Source: Panopea generosa (taxonomy: Eukaryota > Mollusca > Bivalvia > Adapedonta > Hiatellidae). Taken from it: a stretch of DNA of 64,000 nucleotides. The DNA is taken from NCBI GenBank assembly GCA_029582155.1, contig CM055897.1, forward strand, positions 90,917,329 through 90,981,328, written 5' to 3'. Every line of letters starts with the position of its first letter. The first letter of the stretch is position 1. Shown piece by piece: positions 26,316 through 38,055 of the stretch. A program made the translations under genes and the position numbers. Under the pieces are notes generated by a model. That model saw only the letters and a list, made by a program, of their open reading frames with translations. It was not told where the DNA came from and did not search any database.

Positions 26316-27042
26316 TTTTAGTTAATCTCAATTATTTGAATTGTTTACCAATTGATGAATTGTAAATGTTATGTAATATACCTATGTGCAGTTTTTGAAC
26401 AAAAAAATGTTAAACCTATCGTATTTGCCTCCATTATCGAAGAGTTGCATACTTGAAAATTGAAATATGAATAACAGATATCCAATTAACATTGACATGA
26501 CTTTTTATTTAATAGTCGTTGTTTGGTAAAACAATTTAATCAACAGTTAGCAATGTTTAGTTCTTCTGACAATGTGAGGTTCCGCTCACTTAACATGGGT
26601 TTATATTCTTTTAGCAATCGTTGTCCTTGTGTATGTTTGTTTAAATATGCTTTATATACATGTTTAATAAATTATTTCGTACCCTCCGCGGTATTACCAT
26701 TTTTAAACATCAACAATGCCTTATTTTGTTTTATACATCATGCCCTGCTGCAATCCAGGCGCATGCATTTGGCTTGCAGTCTACCGATGGTTCAACTATA
26801 CGCCCCTCAGTCATCAGTCAGTTTTATAGTACTGCGCGTCGCAAGATACATAGTTTACACGTTGCCAAGAAAAAGATATACTTTCATTAAAAAAAGTTAA
26901 ATGGCAGGTATATGGCAATATTCAAAATTTGTTAAGTTGCATATACTATCACTTCGAATGGTGACTCAACATTAGTAATCTATTTGATTGTGTGTGTCTA
27001 ACTTCTCATAAAATGTTATCAATAACATCAGATACGCAGAGA
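26316..27042. other. Spacer between minisatellites, no gene seen
   Basis: A plus-strand open frame at 26523-26900 shows no recognisable domain. Part of it (TGCAATCCAGGCGCATG, 26750-26767) resembles 31010-31023 and a nearby repeat, so it is more likely repeat than gene. Confidence 0.4.
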
Positions 27043-27412
27043 AACAGATACATACCCATAACGTCACCTATCTATACAAACCCATACATACCCATAACGT
27101 CACCTATCTATACAAACAGATACATACCCATAACGTCACCTATCTATACAAACACATACATACCCATAACGTCACCTATCTATACAAACACATACATACC
27201 CATAACGTCACCTATCTGTACAAACACATACATACCCATAACGTCACCTATCTATACAAACACATACATACCCATAACGTCACCTATCTATACAAACACA
27301 TACATACCCATAACGTCACCAATCTGTACAAACACATACATACCCATAACGTCACCTATCTGTACAAACACATACATACCCATAACGTCACCTATCTGTA
27401 CAAACACATACA
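27043..27412. repeat. 36-bp minisatellite, about ten copies
   Basis: Very uniform units contain ACATACCCATAACGTCACCT and ATCTATACAAAC. The period is a multiple of 3, so the plus strand reads as a Y-I-P-I-T-S-P-I-Y-T-N-T repeat. I see no sign that it is translated. Confidence 0.95.
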
Positions 27413-27429
27413 ACAACCTTATTTAAGAA

Positions 27430-27800
27430 CATGTCTTTGTTCGAATAAATTATTCATTGCACCATGATGATGTAAACGTAACGCAGCGTGCAGTCATTGA
27501 CAAGGTAAATAACACTACAATACAATCCCTAATCAAAAACTAATTAAGTATTAAGTAAACTAATGAGTATACACTCGTCTTTGTGAAAAAGTAAAAATGA
27601 AAATATTAAATAATTAATTTATTTCCTAAAAAATCATTGACATGTTACAAATATCACGTGAATGTTTTACACATGGACTGTTAAACAAGATGATTGAAAC
27701 GTCATGCACCGCGCTGTCATTTACAAAATACGCGATATGGCACTAAAATGCAATTCCTTATCAAAAACTGTTATCAGTGTGATCAAGTAAAACGCATTTA
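27430..27800. repeat. Two diverged copies of an unclassified dispersed repeat
   Basis: Blocks at about 27440-27545 and 27660-27790 share GCGTGCAGTCATT-ACAA or close variants and CAAT-CCTTATCAAAAACT. A third copy lies at about 32105-32250 (TTGTGCAGTCATTTACA). Confidence 0.45.
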
Positions 27801-28059
27801 AATAATTAACCCGATTTTAACTTTCAAACTCACATCTCTCAGATCTCATTTAGATAAAATATTCTTTTTAATTGTAAAACAAACTTTTCAGTTCTAATGG
27901 TTCAGTGATGTTACTGTTATTTACAATATCGCGTATCTGATGATGCGACGGGGAAGAGCGAGGTACGATGCATATCTAAATCATGCTTAATCTCCCGAAT
28001 AGCGGTTTTGTATCTTCTTCTGAATATTGCTTTTGCTCTAAACATATTAATTTGTCATC

Positions 28060-28246
28060 GATTGTAAAGCGAGTTCTTACAACTTCGATACATACCGCTC
28101 GAAGCCTTCCTTGGTAGAACCAGTACTAAGTATATACGGATAAAGTGTCTTGTTCAAGGACACCACACATCTATAGCCGTGGTGGAGGATCGAACCCACA
28201 TCCCCATAACATTAGACCCGATCCTCTGCCACTGAGTCCCGTTTTT
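28060..28246 (-). mobile_element. tRNA-derived SINE
   Basis: On the minus strand the head reads GACTCAGTGGCAGAGGATCG (A-box-like), then GTGGGTTCGATCCTCCACC (B-box-like). The body follows to about 28062 and matches the fragment at 22393-22512. It is a different family from the copies at 21370, 29925 and 60275. Confidence 0.7.
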
Positions 28247-29924
28247 CATAAATTTTCTTACTATGACAAATATGATAATTATATACTAATTATGTTTATG
28301 CTGTCATGGAGGATATGTCCTTTGAACGCCATGTCCTATTGGACATAAATTATCTTATTTCGATGCTTCAATGTCATTGTTTATCAGAAGTTTTCTTTAC
28401 AATGAATATGCAACTGATGATCATTTATTGAGGCGTTTTTTTATATATGCAATGTTTTAAAAGAAATCACATCCCGCCCCTCCCGCCAAAACAACAAACA
28501 AACAAACAAAACAATAAAAATAAAACCATTAGGCAATTGCATTGCATGAGCTTAGTTGCTAAAATAGAATTTAACTAGTTTTGATTTTTAAGCAATATCA
28601 CTAGGGGCATGTGAACCAATTACGTTTTTAACTAATTGACTAATGTTTATTCCTTTTTTTGGTATATTTGGTGGCATTAATTTACAATCAGCAATCTTGT
28701 CAACATACATATAGAGTTTAATTTTACAAATGTGAATGTTAATTGACATTAAATGACATTCACTAATAAACATGTTTTCATGAAGTATGCTTTGAAGTTA
28801 ATAAAGAAAACACAAGAGTAAAAAGCAATGAAAAACATAATTAGATAAATATAACAAAATATATATTTATATGCAATGGATATCTTCGTCGTCGACTTCA
28901 TAGAAATATATTAATAGCGTTTTAATTTATGTCACGAAATAAACTTGAAATAATTAAATGGAAAATCTTTTTTACTTTTATTTCTTAAATCTGATTTTAA
29001 ATAAATATCAAAGTTACACGACTTCACAAATCTGCATTGCATTATAAATCAGAATAATACGAAACCTCCCTGCCACAAGAAAGATTAGAATTACCCATTA
29101 GTAATGCACAAACCTACTTTATAGATATGTATGGTATGAAGGAAAATATTCGGAGAAAACTAATTTAACAGAAGTTGACATTCTGTAAATCATTTTATGA
29201 TGCAGTCTACGAGTTTGATTATATGCATTGAGTCAATGAGTTCATAACGGAATAGATATATCAACCGGTATATTGCAAAATATAATAAGACAAACAATGC
29301 AGATTTTATTTAGTTATATTAACGTTTCATGTAATGTAAATGATTACAAGTAGATTTCCTGGACCAAGTTTGTCTGAGCCTAAAAGATGCATACAAAACG
29401 CATTTGTTAGCAGCATACATAATAAATTCATATTGCCCTTCTCCAGAAAGTTGCCGAGTTGATCAATCAACATTGGCAATGTAGCTTACAAGAAAGAAGG
29501 AAAAAGTGGAATGAAGTATTGTTTCAATATGTGTTCCATTACTCATTAAAATAATCTGCAGAATAGTCCGGAGTTTTGTCAAATAAATCTTTCACGGCAA
29601 ACACGTGTTCTATGAAACAAGACATTAATGCATGTTTTAATATCTTCGCACACGGATGTTGTATGCATTATAATTGATTCAAACGATCCGGTCAGTCCAA
29701 AACAATTCGAGCTTTTATTTTAATTTTAATTTTCATATATGCAGCTTTTAAAACGATCTCTGGCACTATCATCTTTTATTCAGAAACAATGGCTAATTTA
29801 AAAATGAATCGGGTCAGTAACTCATAAATACAAGGTAAAGCATAAGAGACCAAAATAATAAAGTGCTATTCAAATAGGCATATTATTTTATCGAGTGTAT
29901 AAACCGTTTAATTCATAAATAGCC
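28247..29924. other. AT-rich intergenic stretch, nothing recognised
   Basis: There are short random open frames only. A small (CAAA)n-like patch occurs near 28495. Confidence 0.4.
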
Positions 29925-30220
29925 GGACCCAATTAGCTCAGTCGTTAGCGCGTCTGACTATCAATCCAGGAGTTGTTAGTTCGAATTCCCGCCCAGCTAC
30001 AATCACAATTGTTGATATACGACACTGATTGCGTCTCATTATCATTCGTCTCTCACCGCTGATTCAAGTTGGAAGTTATCAGTTACTTGCGGAGATGGGG
30101 TGTGCTCGAGTACTGGTTAACCTTACAGGATCCCAGGAAACAGTGGTTAGGTTAACTGATCGTCTGTTAGCCCTCGAAATCATAAAATGACGCTAACTAT
30201 TCAATCAATTATTCAATAAT
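29925..30220 (+). mobile_element. tRNA-derived SINE, nearly full length
   Basis: The head has CAATTAGCTCAGTCGTTAGC, CTGACTATCAATCCAGG and TTAGTTCGAATTCCCGC. The body contains TTGCGTCTCATTATC, AAGTTATCAGTTACTTGCGG, GAGTACTGGTTAAC and AACAGTGGTTAGGTTAACTG. The tail ends in ATTCAATCAATTATTCAAT. It is the best copy of a family also present at 15553, 21370 and, inverted, 60275. Confidence 0.8.
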
Positions 30221-31699
30221 TCTCAAAGAGACCACACATTAACAGTTCATTCTAACAGTTTCCCAAACACAACACTAAAATATCATATGCACACCATGCC
30301 CTCATGCCAAATAAATAACAAAATAACAAACCAACGCAAACATATTATCAGCAACAATCCCACACACAACCCACAACCATAAAGGGGCCATAAGCGGTGT
30401 TGTATATGTCATTACTCCTTATCGAGTCTGCTATTTTTGGTTCGTTCTGTATTTCCAATAAATTATTTCATCGATAGCATTATTTATGTATAGAACTGTC
30501 TATATCATTATAAATGTCTACATGATTTAAAGCGAAATAAGTTAAGAAGTTATGAACAATATTTACCCGTTTTTCTTTGTATCAATCGTATTGTGGTAAG
30601 ATATGGTAAAAAACGAAAGCATTCTGTAATGTTTTGTTCTTCTAACATTACAAAAGCCTACCCATGAAACTACAGGCTACCCCGTCCCCACCGCCCCTAC
30701 CCCTGGCCGTCACTGTACTAAGTTGGTTTATATACTGTATGCATACATTTACATACATTTTTTTTGTATAATGTATGCAACTTATATTCATAGAATAAAT
30801 GATAACAACAAACGTATCGCCATAGACATGCACATGGATATGCAAATTAGACTTTCTTGTGAAACCGCTCAAGCGTAACACTTTTATTCAATGTTAACGA
30901 CAGTTTCGTAAGTTTAAAATATATTACGTACCATGAGAGCGATTGCGACTGGTAAACATACTAGTAGGCACATTGTAATCCTTCATGTATAGTTCTTGCC
31001 CTGACCGCAATCCAGGCACATGTTTGAAATCTTTAACGGCAAATGTATTTTTGTCACACCATAAGCACCTTATATACTTACCGTATTGGTTAAAATGTCT
31101 AAACAGAACAGCCTAAACCAAATACGTGGTTCCCTGAGTCACTAGTCGTTTCTCAAACTGTGTATCTTACGAAACAGATTAACAGGTGTGTACTGTTGCA
31201 ATATTTCTTGCACTTTGTCACAAAGGTGAAATATTTCTTATAAAACAGATACGTTTAATACCCATGCTACGTTCGTAGAAATCTACGTTCAGCAAATGAA
31301 TTAAATTTGATCACTCCAAAACCTAATGGGGAATTATTCAGAGGTAGTGTGTCCTACTCTGAAACTTTAATCTGGAATAGTATAACGGTACTATCAGGAA
31401 CTGTACTACAGTTGAAAGTTTTACAACAAATTATGTTAAATGGTTACAAACGGAATGAACTACTTCATATGTTCCGAATATAACATTTAGTAATAATTAA
31501 ACAACTATTATTGCAAGTTCTACAAATAAGTCTCCACCTCCAATGTACAAACATATATTATTAACTGTACATAAGTATAAATGTTGTTGTTATTTATTTA
31601 GTTGCTGTAATAGATGTAGCGAGATTACTTTTTTTATTAAAGAGACTTTCAAAGGGTTGCTTTAAAAATCTCAAAATTAACATTGTTCTCATTTTTCAT
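30221..31699. other. AT-rich intergenic stretch, nothing recognised
   Basis: No exon with splice signals is visible. The words GACCGCAATCCAGGCACATG at 31003-31022 resemble 26748-26767, pointing to an old dispersed repeat. Confidence 0.35.
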
Positions 31700-31876
31700 A
31701 TACAATCAATTTGCTTGCAATGCTTAAAATGCTTTTTTTTTTATTTTGTTTTGCTATTGTATGTTGTTGTAAATAATATGCAAACGTATCTTTAGAGGCC
31801 CCCAAGGAAGATCTGTTTCAAACTAACTGGGCTACCCTTTTTAAAAAAAGATTTTCATTTATTCATTCATTCATTC
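31700..31876 (+). mobile_element. 3' end of a non-LTR retroelement with (ATTC)n tail
   Basis: The order GAGGCCCCCAAGGAAGATCT, ACTGGGCTACCCTTTTTAAA, AAGATTTTCATTTATT and then ATTC repeats is the typical short 3' end of a molluscan non-LTR element. The body is truncated. Confidence 0.5.
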
Positions 31877-34800
31877 TTCTGTCTCCATAAATAGATTTCA
31901 ATGGCAGGTATACTGCATGTTTCAAGTTGAATTGCTTAGTGTGTGTTTTTTTTATCTCACCTTCAACTTGAGTCTATATTAGTAGTAATTTTGCCATTTT
32001 TCATATGTACAATCAATATCACGCACTGCACAGACAACGAGATAAATTTGAGTAACATCAACCAATAATACAAAATGAATAGACGTGGCAACCATTTAAA
32101 ACTGTCGTCGAATAAATATTTATTAGAACAGAACGTTTAACACGTCACGTATTGTGCAGTCATTTACACGCGACATATAACATTGAAATGCGACTCATAA
32201 TTATAAACTCATTATAACTATTGTAATGAGCACACCCACCTATGTAATAAAACACCCATTTAAGAAACCAATCTGAACATTCCAGCGAAACCATTAAAAC
32301 GTCACAGATATTATGAGTATTTGTCGCATTTTTTTACATTCATAATTCCAGTGGACGTGCCCGCACACCAAACAATTAGAAATAACTAGACATTACAAAT
32401 ATAGATACAATCTATATTTCTTCCATAGTTTGGAGAGCATTTTGATAAGAGGAAAGATTATAATTTTATGCGGACAACTTAATCGAGAGGAAAAACACAA
32501 TTCATATTTATAGTTCATAATTATGGTCTGATTGGTATTGCTTTTAAATTTACTTTGATGTAAAGTCTATTTTAAACAATGTCGTGCTATGCAATTTTCT
32601 AATTGTTTCACCCTAACTTATAGTTTCGTTAAGCATGGCCGTTATTATTACAGAACGCATCTATAAAAGATTGATTAGTAATATATGGTTGTATGTTAAA
32701 ATATTGTTTTCCACTATTGGTTTTTATTTAAATGTCATAATTATAGGACATGTTAATATACACTATATTGTCAATTAGATTTTGGTTGATATGTACCACT
32801 ATCATGGTGAAGCAATACCTTATCATACATGTCATAGCAATCATTATTATACGCTATTTAAAACACAAAGTTGCGTTTTATTTTCGAAATGTATTATAGT
32901 ATTCAAAGTTCCAATTTGAAATATTACAAACGTAATTAATGCGATACAATTATTGACATTTAATATTGACACAAGTTGAAACTCCTAATGAGCACCCGGT
33001 ATTGCGTACGCTTATCTGGATTTGATAATAGCTGATGAAATGATCCATTGAAACGTAACCAAAGAAAGAAAAAAAAACACACTCGGTTTTATTGAATATG
33101 TTCATGAGGTGGAATGAAGTATGCAACACCTGTACCCTCAAACACTTTGATATATTTGAATAAACAATATAAAGGTCATTCATTTCTCACGTGTTTTACA
33201 TACATTTTCCAGATAAACGTACTACAGCACCCATTTTTCAAGAATGTGTCTGCATCTCTGGCATGATGACATACTGATGTCAGTTAGTAACTTAACAACA
33301 TGCGCGTGATGTTCTGATAATTGATTATATATAGAACAAAGGATCTATTATATAAATATGTAATTCCTTGATACAACATACACAAATGTTATATATTAAG
33401 GGAACAAGAGATTTTAACATATACGATGTGGCTACGGAGATACCTTGGTTTGACGCTAGTGTATGCAAAGAATTACACAAACCAGATTGGCTTGTAGGTC
33501 CTTTCGTTTTAATGTTTAACATTTTATCGCAGACTCAATATCTTCAATTTATTTATTTTGAATTAAAACAAATTTAGCAAAAATAAATATACTATTTGCC
33601 GTAGCAATATATACTTATATATAGTATAATGTTATAACAACAAAACCCATAATGCCAAATAATCGGAGATTCCAGGACGTTATTTAGTGATATACTATGA
33701 TTTTGAGGAATATAGTTCATGGTCTTAACCTCATTACAAACTCAAAATTTTTAAAATTGTAAATTTACTTTATAACCATTTTAACAAGACAAGAATGTTA
33801 AGATATTTTCTTGAAAAAAAAGAAGAAATAATGCAAACATGAAGTCCCCCGATTATCTTAATACAACAATTGCAATTATGCGTAGATTTGAATTTTAAGA
33901 TGTTCTAGTCATACTCTAAGTTTAGTATTAGAAATATATGATAATTCACATTTGGTAAGTATACTGAAAGACATAGATTTAGTAAGACAATACGTGTAAA
34001 ACTACTTAGGGGACATTCAAAGCCTCATTGTTACGTGGCCAGTCTTGTGACTCACGCATGGCATCAATGAAAACTGAATTTTGAGTCGGTACCACACACT
34101 TTATTAAAAACGTAGTTTCCGATATTATGATACATTATATACTGTCTTATTTTACTGTGAAAGGGGCAATTTACCGAATATTGATCCTTCGGATACCTAA
34201 TACATGACATGGGATATACTTCTTCCTTTTATTTCCTGGCAAAATGTCTCTGCAGTCATACAAGTGTAAGGAATGCTTTAACATTAACACTTTTATATCA
34301 CGAAATACCATTTAACATAAAAGGTTACGTCTTGGAATTCATTGAACCATCAAATATCAAAATATAAATATTAATTTTAATATTAATTCATATTTATATG
34401 AAAAGACTTGCTAGAGCTATTTCTCTCAGTGAATTTTGTTTTATTATCAAAGTTATTGCATTTCCAGTTTCTGTATATATTCATTTATCACGTTTAAGCT
34501 TTAATAACTAAAATAACAAGCACAAAAGGCACAACTGTCCGTATATCACACATGCATCAATCGATCAATAGATTTCAGACATAAAGCATTCGACCCATGG
34601 TAATAATTTATTTGTTATTATCCAAAATGGAACTATAACTTGACATGCCTGATCAATTAGGAATTCTGTTTGAAATTTATTAGGCTCTCGGGGATATACA
34701 TTGTAGAAAGAAGACATGACTGATTGTATAATGATATTCTGGGCGGGAGGCGAATAGTAAATAAATCCTACATAATACACTGGAATAAACAATATTTATT

Positions 34801-36057
34801 AAAACATTACATTGACATCCCATTTCAGAATTGATGAATAAAGGACACATATGCTGAAATAGACATAAACATGTTAAGTAAGAACAAATATGAATAAGCA
34901 TATAACAATGCATTGAACACATATCAAAATGAAATTATCAAAATAAAACTATTAATTAAGGGATAATATACAAGTACACGTTGGCCATTTATAGTTTAAA
35001 TGGCATTTATAGTCATATCAAAATTATAGCATGGCAAACATAATATCAGTTGCATGTAGCAAAATATTTAATGTTTACAATAAAAATGTGTATGGCAGGG
35101 ATTCGGTTTTGGTTTTGGATAGAACGAGTCACCATCAATAAATTACCTTAGTTACAATCAAATAACCATCGTCATAACTGTATTAATGACTATAACTAAC
35201 ACATTGTTAAATTTATTTAATGATAATCTAGCTCTGAACAAACAATGATGATGAAGTAAGGTAGTTGTACAGGTACGATTGGGGAATATAGAGTAAGGGT
35301 ATAGACATGTAAACTGTTGTTGAACTGTTCATATTTCATTGAAGTAGCTAGAATCCATTAATGGTGTACAATGATACCAATTAGAATACAGACACTCGAT
35401 CAAATATGATGAAGATCGACAAGGTTGAAAAATTTGTGGATGTTAAAGAGTTTATACAATCTTTTATTTGAAACATCGATTTAGGACGTTGCATGCGTAC
35501 ATATTTTATTAATATATATTGTCTTACATTGTATAACTTTTCATTATCCACATTCTTATTATAACACTTGTGGTCGGATTAACTATAAACCATGTAGTAA
35601 AATAATAACCTATACAACATGGAGTAAATGGTATTTAAACTGGTTAACCATGGTCATAGCTGAGAAGCATTACTTGGCAAGTATCCGATTTAAATATAAA
35701 AGTTTTATAAAAAGCTCGAACTTGTATTGCATTTTACAGTCATAATCAATAAATATTTTGATTTTTTCCACAATGAAACATTATATATAATTAAATATAT
35801 TGTTCAATCTTCATGTTTTAACGGTTATTAATTTTCAAGCTTTGCATCATGCATTTTCATTATCCGTTTTATAGTAAAGTGAATTCCATTAAATTCACCT
35901 TGTCAGATATCATCTCAATGTTCTTTTATAAATTACATATATATGCTATAGCCTAATATTACACAGTTTCTTCTTTTTAAGAAATAAAGTTATCCCCTTT
36001 GTTTAACCATCGTCAAAACACAATAAACATAATTAAGTAGCAAAATGGAGTTTAAAA
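31877..36057. other. AT-rich intergenic stretch with an old repeat copy
   Basis: 32105-32250 is a diverged copy of the repeat at 27430-27800. Otherwise I find no exon, RNA gene or array. I looked on the minus strand for later DEG/ENaC exons (FPxVTICN, CxCPxPC, GxS motifs) to partner the exon at 36947 and saw none. Confidence 0.4.
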
Positions 36058-36230
36058 CTGGTTTCCCCGACCTCCCTCTTCCCACCTCGTCACGTGACAA
36101 GACAATGTAAACATGGATAACGGGTTCCCCGACCTCCCTCTTCCCGCTTCGTCACGTGACAAGCAAATTGGAAACCTGGTTAACGGGTTCCCCGATCTCC
36201 CTCTTCCCACTTCGTCACATGACGAGACAA
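36058..36230. repeat. Three ~62-bp repeats with palindromic GTCACGTGAC
   Basis: Three head-to-tail units contain TTCCCCGACCTCCCTCTTCC, a TCGTCACGTGACAAG core and GGATAACGGG-type ends. Two units have the perfect palindrome GTCACGTGAC, a CACGTG E-box. The third has CACATGAC in its place. Confidence 0.85.
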
Positions 36231-36946
36231 TGTTAATAACAGTATCCCGCTTGATTAACGACAGAACGAACATGTACACATATATAAAACCGAAATGTTC
36301 AAAATATATACATTTGTGCATCAAATGGGTATTGCCGTTATACTTCAAAGCATATAGGCAAGCTACATGGAGACTTGTAATTTTGTATGGTGTTTGGAGA
36401 AATAGCAATACCAATTACGTAATATAAAAACAAACAACAATTATATAAGCTATCGTTTGTGGTAATTGATTACAACACAAACACTTGTTTGACTTTTTTA
36501 AATATATTTAATCACCGAACTTACCTGTAGAGTGAATACTAAGATAAATATGATAGTCGACGAGTAATAAACATGTCATAAACACTGTGATGGAATGAAA
36601 AAGGGACATTCTTAATCCTTTGGTTTTGTATAACGACCTCCTGTCTTATGCGACCTTATAACCTGATTCCATTGGTAGGTCGTTATAAATACGAAAAAAG
36701 TGATGCTATACACAGATATACACTCATTGACTTTGCAGAACCGCAATCAGATCAATAAAATATCAATACAGTTAAATCTTTCTAAGATATAACGTAAGCC
36801 ATTTTATGAGTACCTTTCTTTATGAACGATTGTTAGAATTTCGGAAGGTATTAAATGTTTAGACTTAAATTAACGTTTAAATAAACTTTCTACATGCAGA
36901 CACAACATTTATAATATAAATATTCAGTATTTATAAAATATCGTAC
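36231..36946. other. Spacer or intron downstream of the DEG/ENaC first exon
   Basis: AT-rich. It contains a short inverted repeat, ATAACGACCT (about 36631) and AGGTCGTTAT (about 36676). No TM1 exon is visible. Confidence 0.4.
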
Positions 36947-37173
36947 CTGCGGAATATGGAACCTTGCTCTACTATGTACCGAACACCATGTAAAGTCGTA
37001 TTCTGTAGAAACTCCTTAAAATTTGGCAAAAAATCCGACTCTTCTTTCTGTAAAGGTAAAGTACGGTCTTCTTGGCTTCGAAATTCTATTTCCATTTTAT
37101 CGTCTGTTATCCTTTTATGTTTGGCAGGATAAAGAAGAGAATTTTGATAAACTTTTGTTGTCGCCATTTCCAT
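36947..37173 (-). CDS. Isolated first exon of a DEG/ENaC sodium channel
   Basis: An ATG at 37173 opens 75 codons plus two bases, ending TTC CGC AG|GTACGA. The residues (MEMATTKVYQNSLLYPAKHK ... FLQNTTLHGVRYIVEQGSIF) match the cytoplasmic N-terminus of DEG/ENaC channels, with the family's TTxHGxxxI gating motif at residues 57-65 just before TM1. The split arginine codon (phase 2) is exactly what the TM1 exon at 61734-61901 requires at its 5' side. However, that exon is 24.6 kb upstream in transcription order, so the two cannot be joined by ordinary cis-splicing. No TM1 exon is visible to the left. It may be a paralogue's first exon with a very distant partner, a remnant of a lost copy, or the true first exon displaced by rearrangement or misassembly. 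Confidence 0.8.
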
Positions 37174-38055
37174 GCGTCATGCACACACACACACACACTC
37201 AGCTGATCGGGTACGATTTAAAATACACACGAAAAAAATCCCCAGATAATATACATTTACAAACCACCCCAACTTTGTCCAGAGCAAGACATTTTGCTGC
37301 ATATATTAAGCACAAGCATGGCTTGTATAAGTGTCAAAAAAACTTTCAACAATCGATGTTTAATTAATAAGTTAAATTAGTTATCTTTGTTGCCACGTGA
37401 ACATTATTTCCGAGTGAGAACGTTTATTGTCTCTGTTTTCAATAAATAAGTGTGGACAATTCATCTGAAACGGATTGATGGTATTCATAAAACATGTTTT
37501 CTGTTTTAAAATCAATAACTTTTGTTAAGGATATTATGAAATAGTAATTTATTGTTTTAACCACCACGGACAATCAGGCGTTTCATGAATCAATTTTAAT
37601 GCCAAGCTTTAAGGTCAGACAGACGCTTTAATTGCAGATAATGGATTGCTATTTACCTTTTCTCAAATTCAATACACATTAGGTTTTATGTCTGGACAAA
37701 CAGAAGTAATTTGTATTGTTACCTAATGTTCGATATAGAAAATAATGAAATAAAATTAGTTCGTGACACTATCAATACTAGTTACACATAGTAAAATCTT
37801 ATGTGATATATAGTTAGTAAATATGTGCAAAATCAATATGATTTTAATATAAATAATTATGTTTGCGGCTAATATGTTTAAGATTAATACTAATGTTTGA
37901 AATCAATATGTCATATTAAAAAAAAATATATGCCGTAAGGCTATAAATAAAAATTGTTATTTTCTCCATTGTTGTTTGAGTAACGTTGATGTCGTTGCTA
38001 GGGGGCGTGACGAGTGCAATCCCTCAACAAAACGGATTCTGCTATTTTTCATTTA
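37174..38055. other. Spacer upstream of the DEG/ENaC first exon
   Basis: A short CA run lies at 37181-37198, inside the likely 5' leader of the exon. The remainder is AT-rich with no gene seen. Confidence 0.4.

Noticed and set aside
26992-27426. 144-codon plus-strand gene with a 12-residue repeat
   Set aside because: Nearly all of it is the 36-bp minisatellite, and the short flanks show no protein-like sequence.
29925-30002. Genuine tRNA gene (also 21370, 28180 and 60365)
   Set aside because: The A and B boxes are recognisable but the acceptor stems do not pair and SINE bodies follow directly.
34565-34922. Hydrophobic minus-strand frames as missing DEG/ENaC exons for the 37-kb copy
   Set aside because: They lack FPxVTICN, cysteine motifs and in-phase splice sites.
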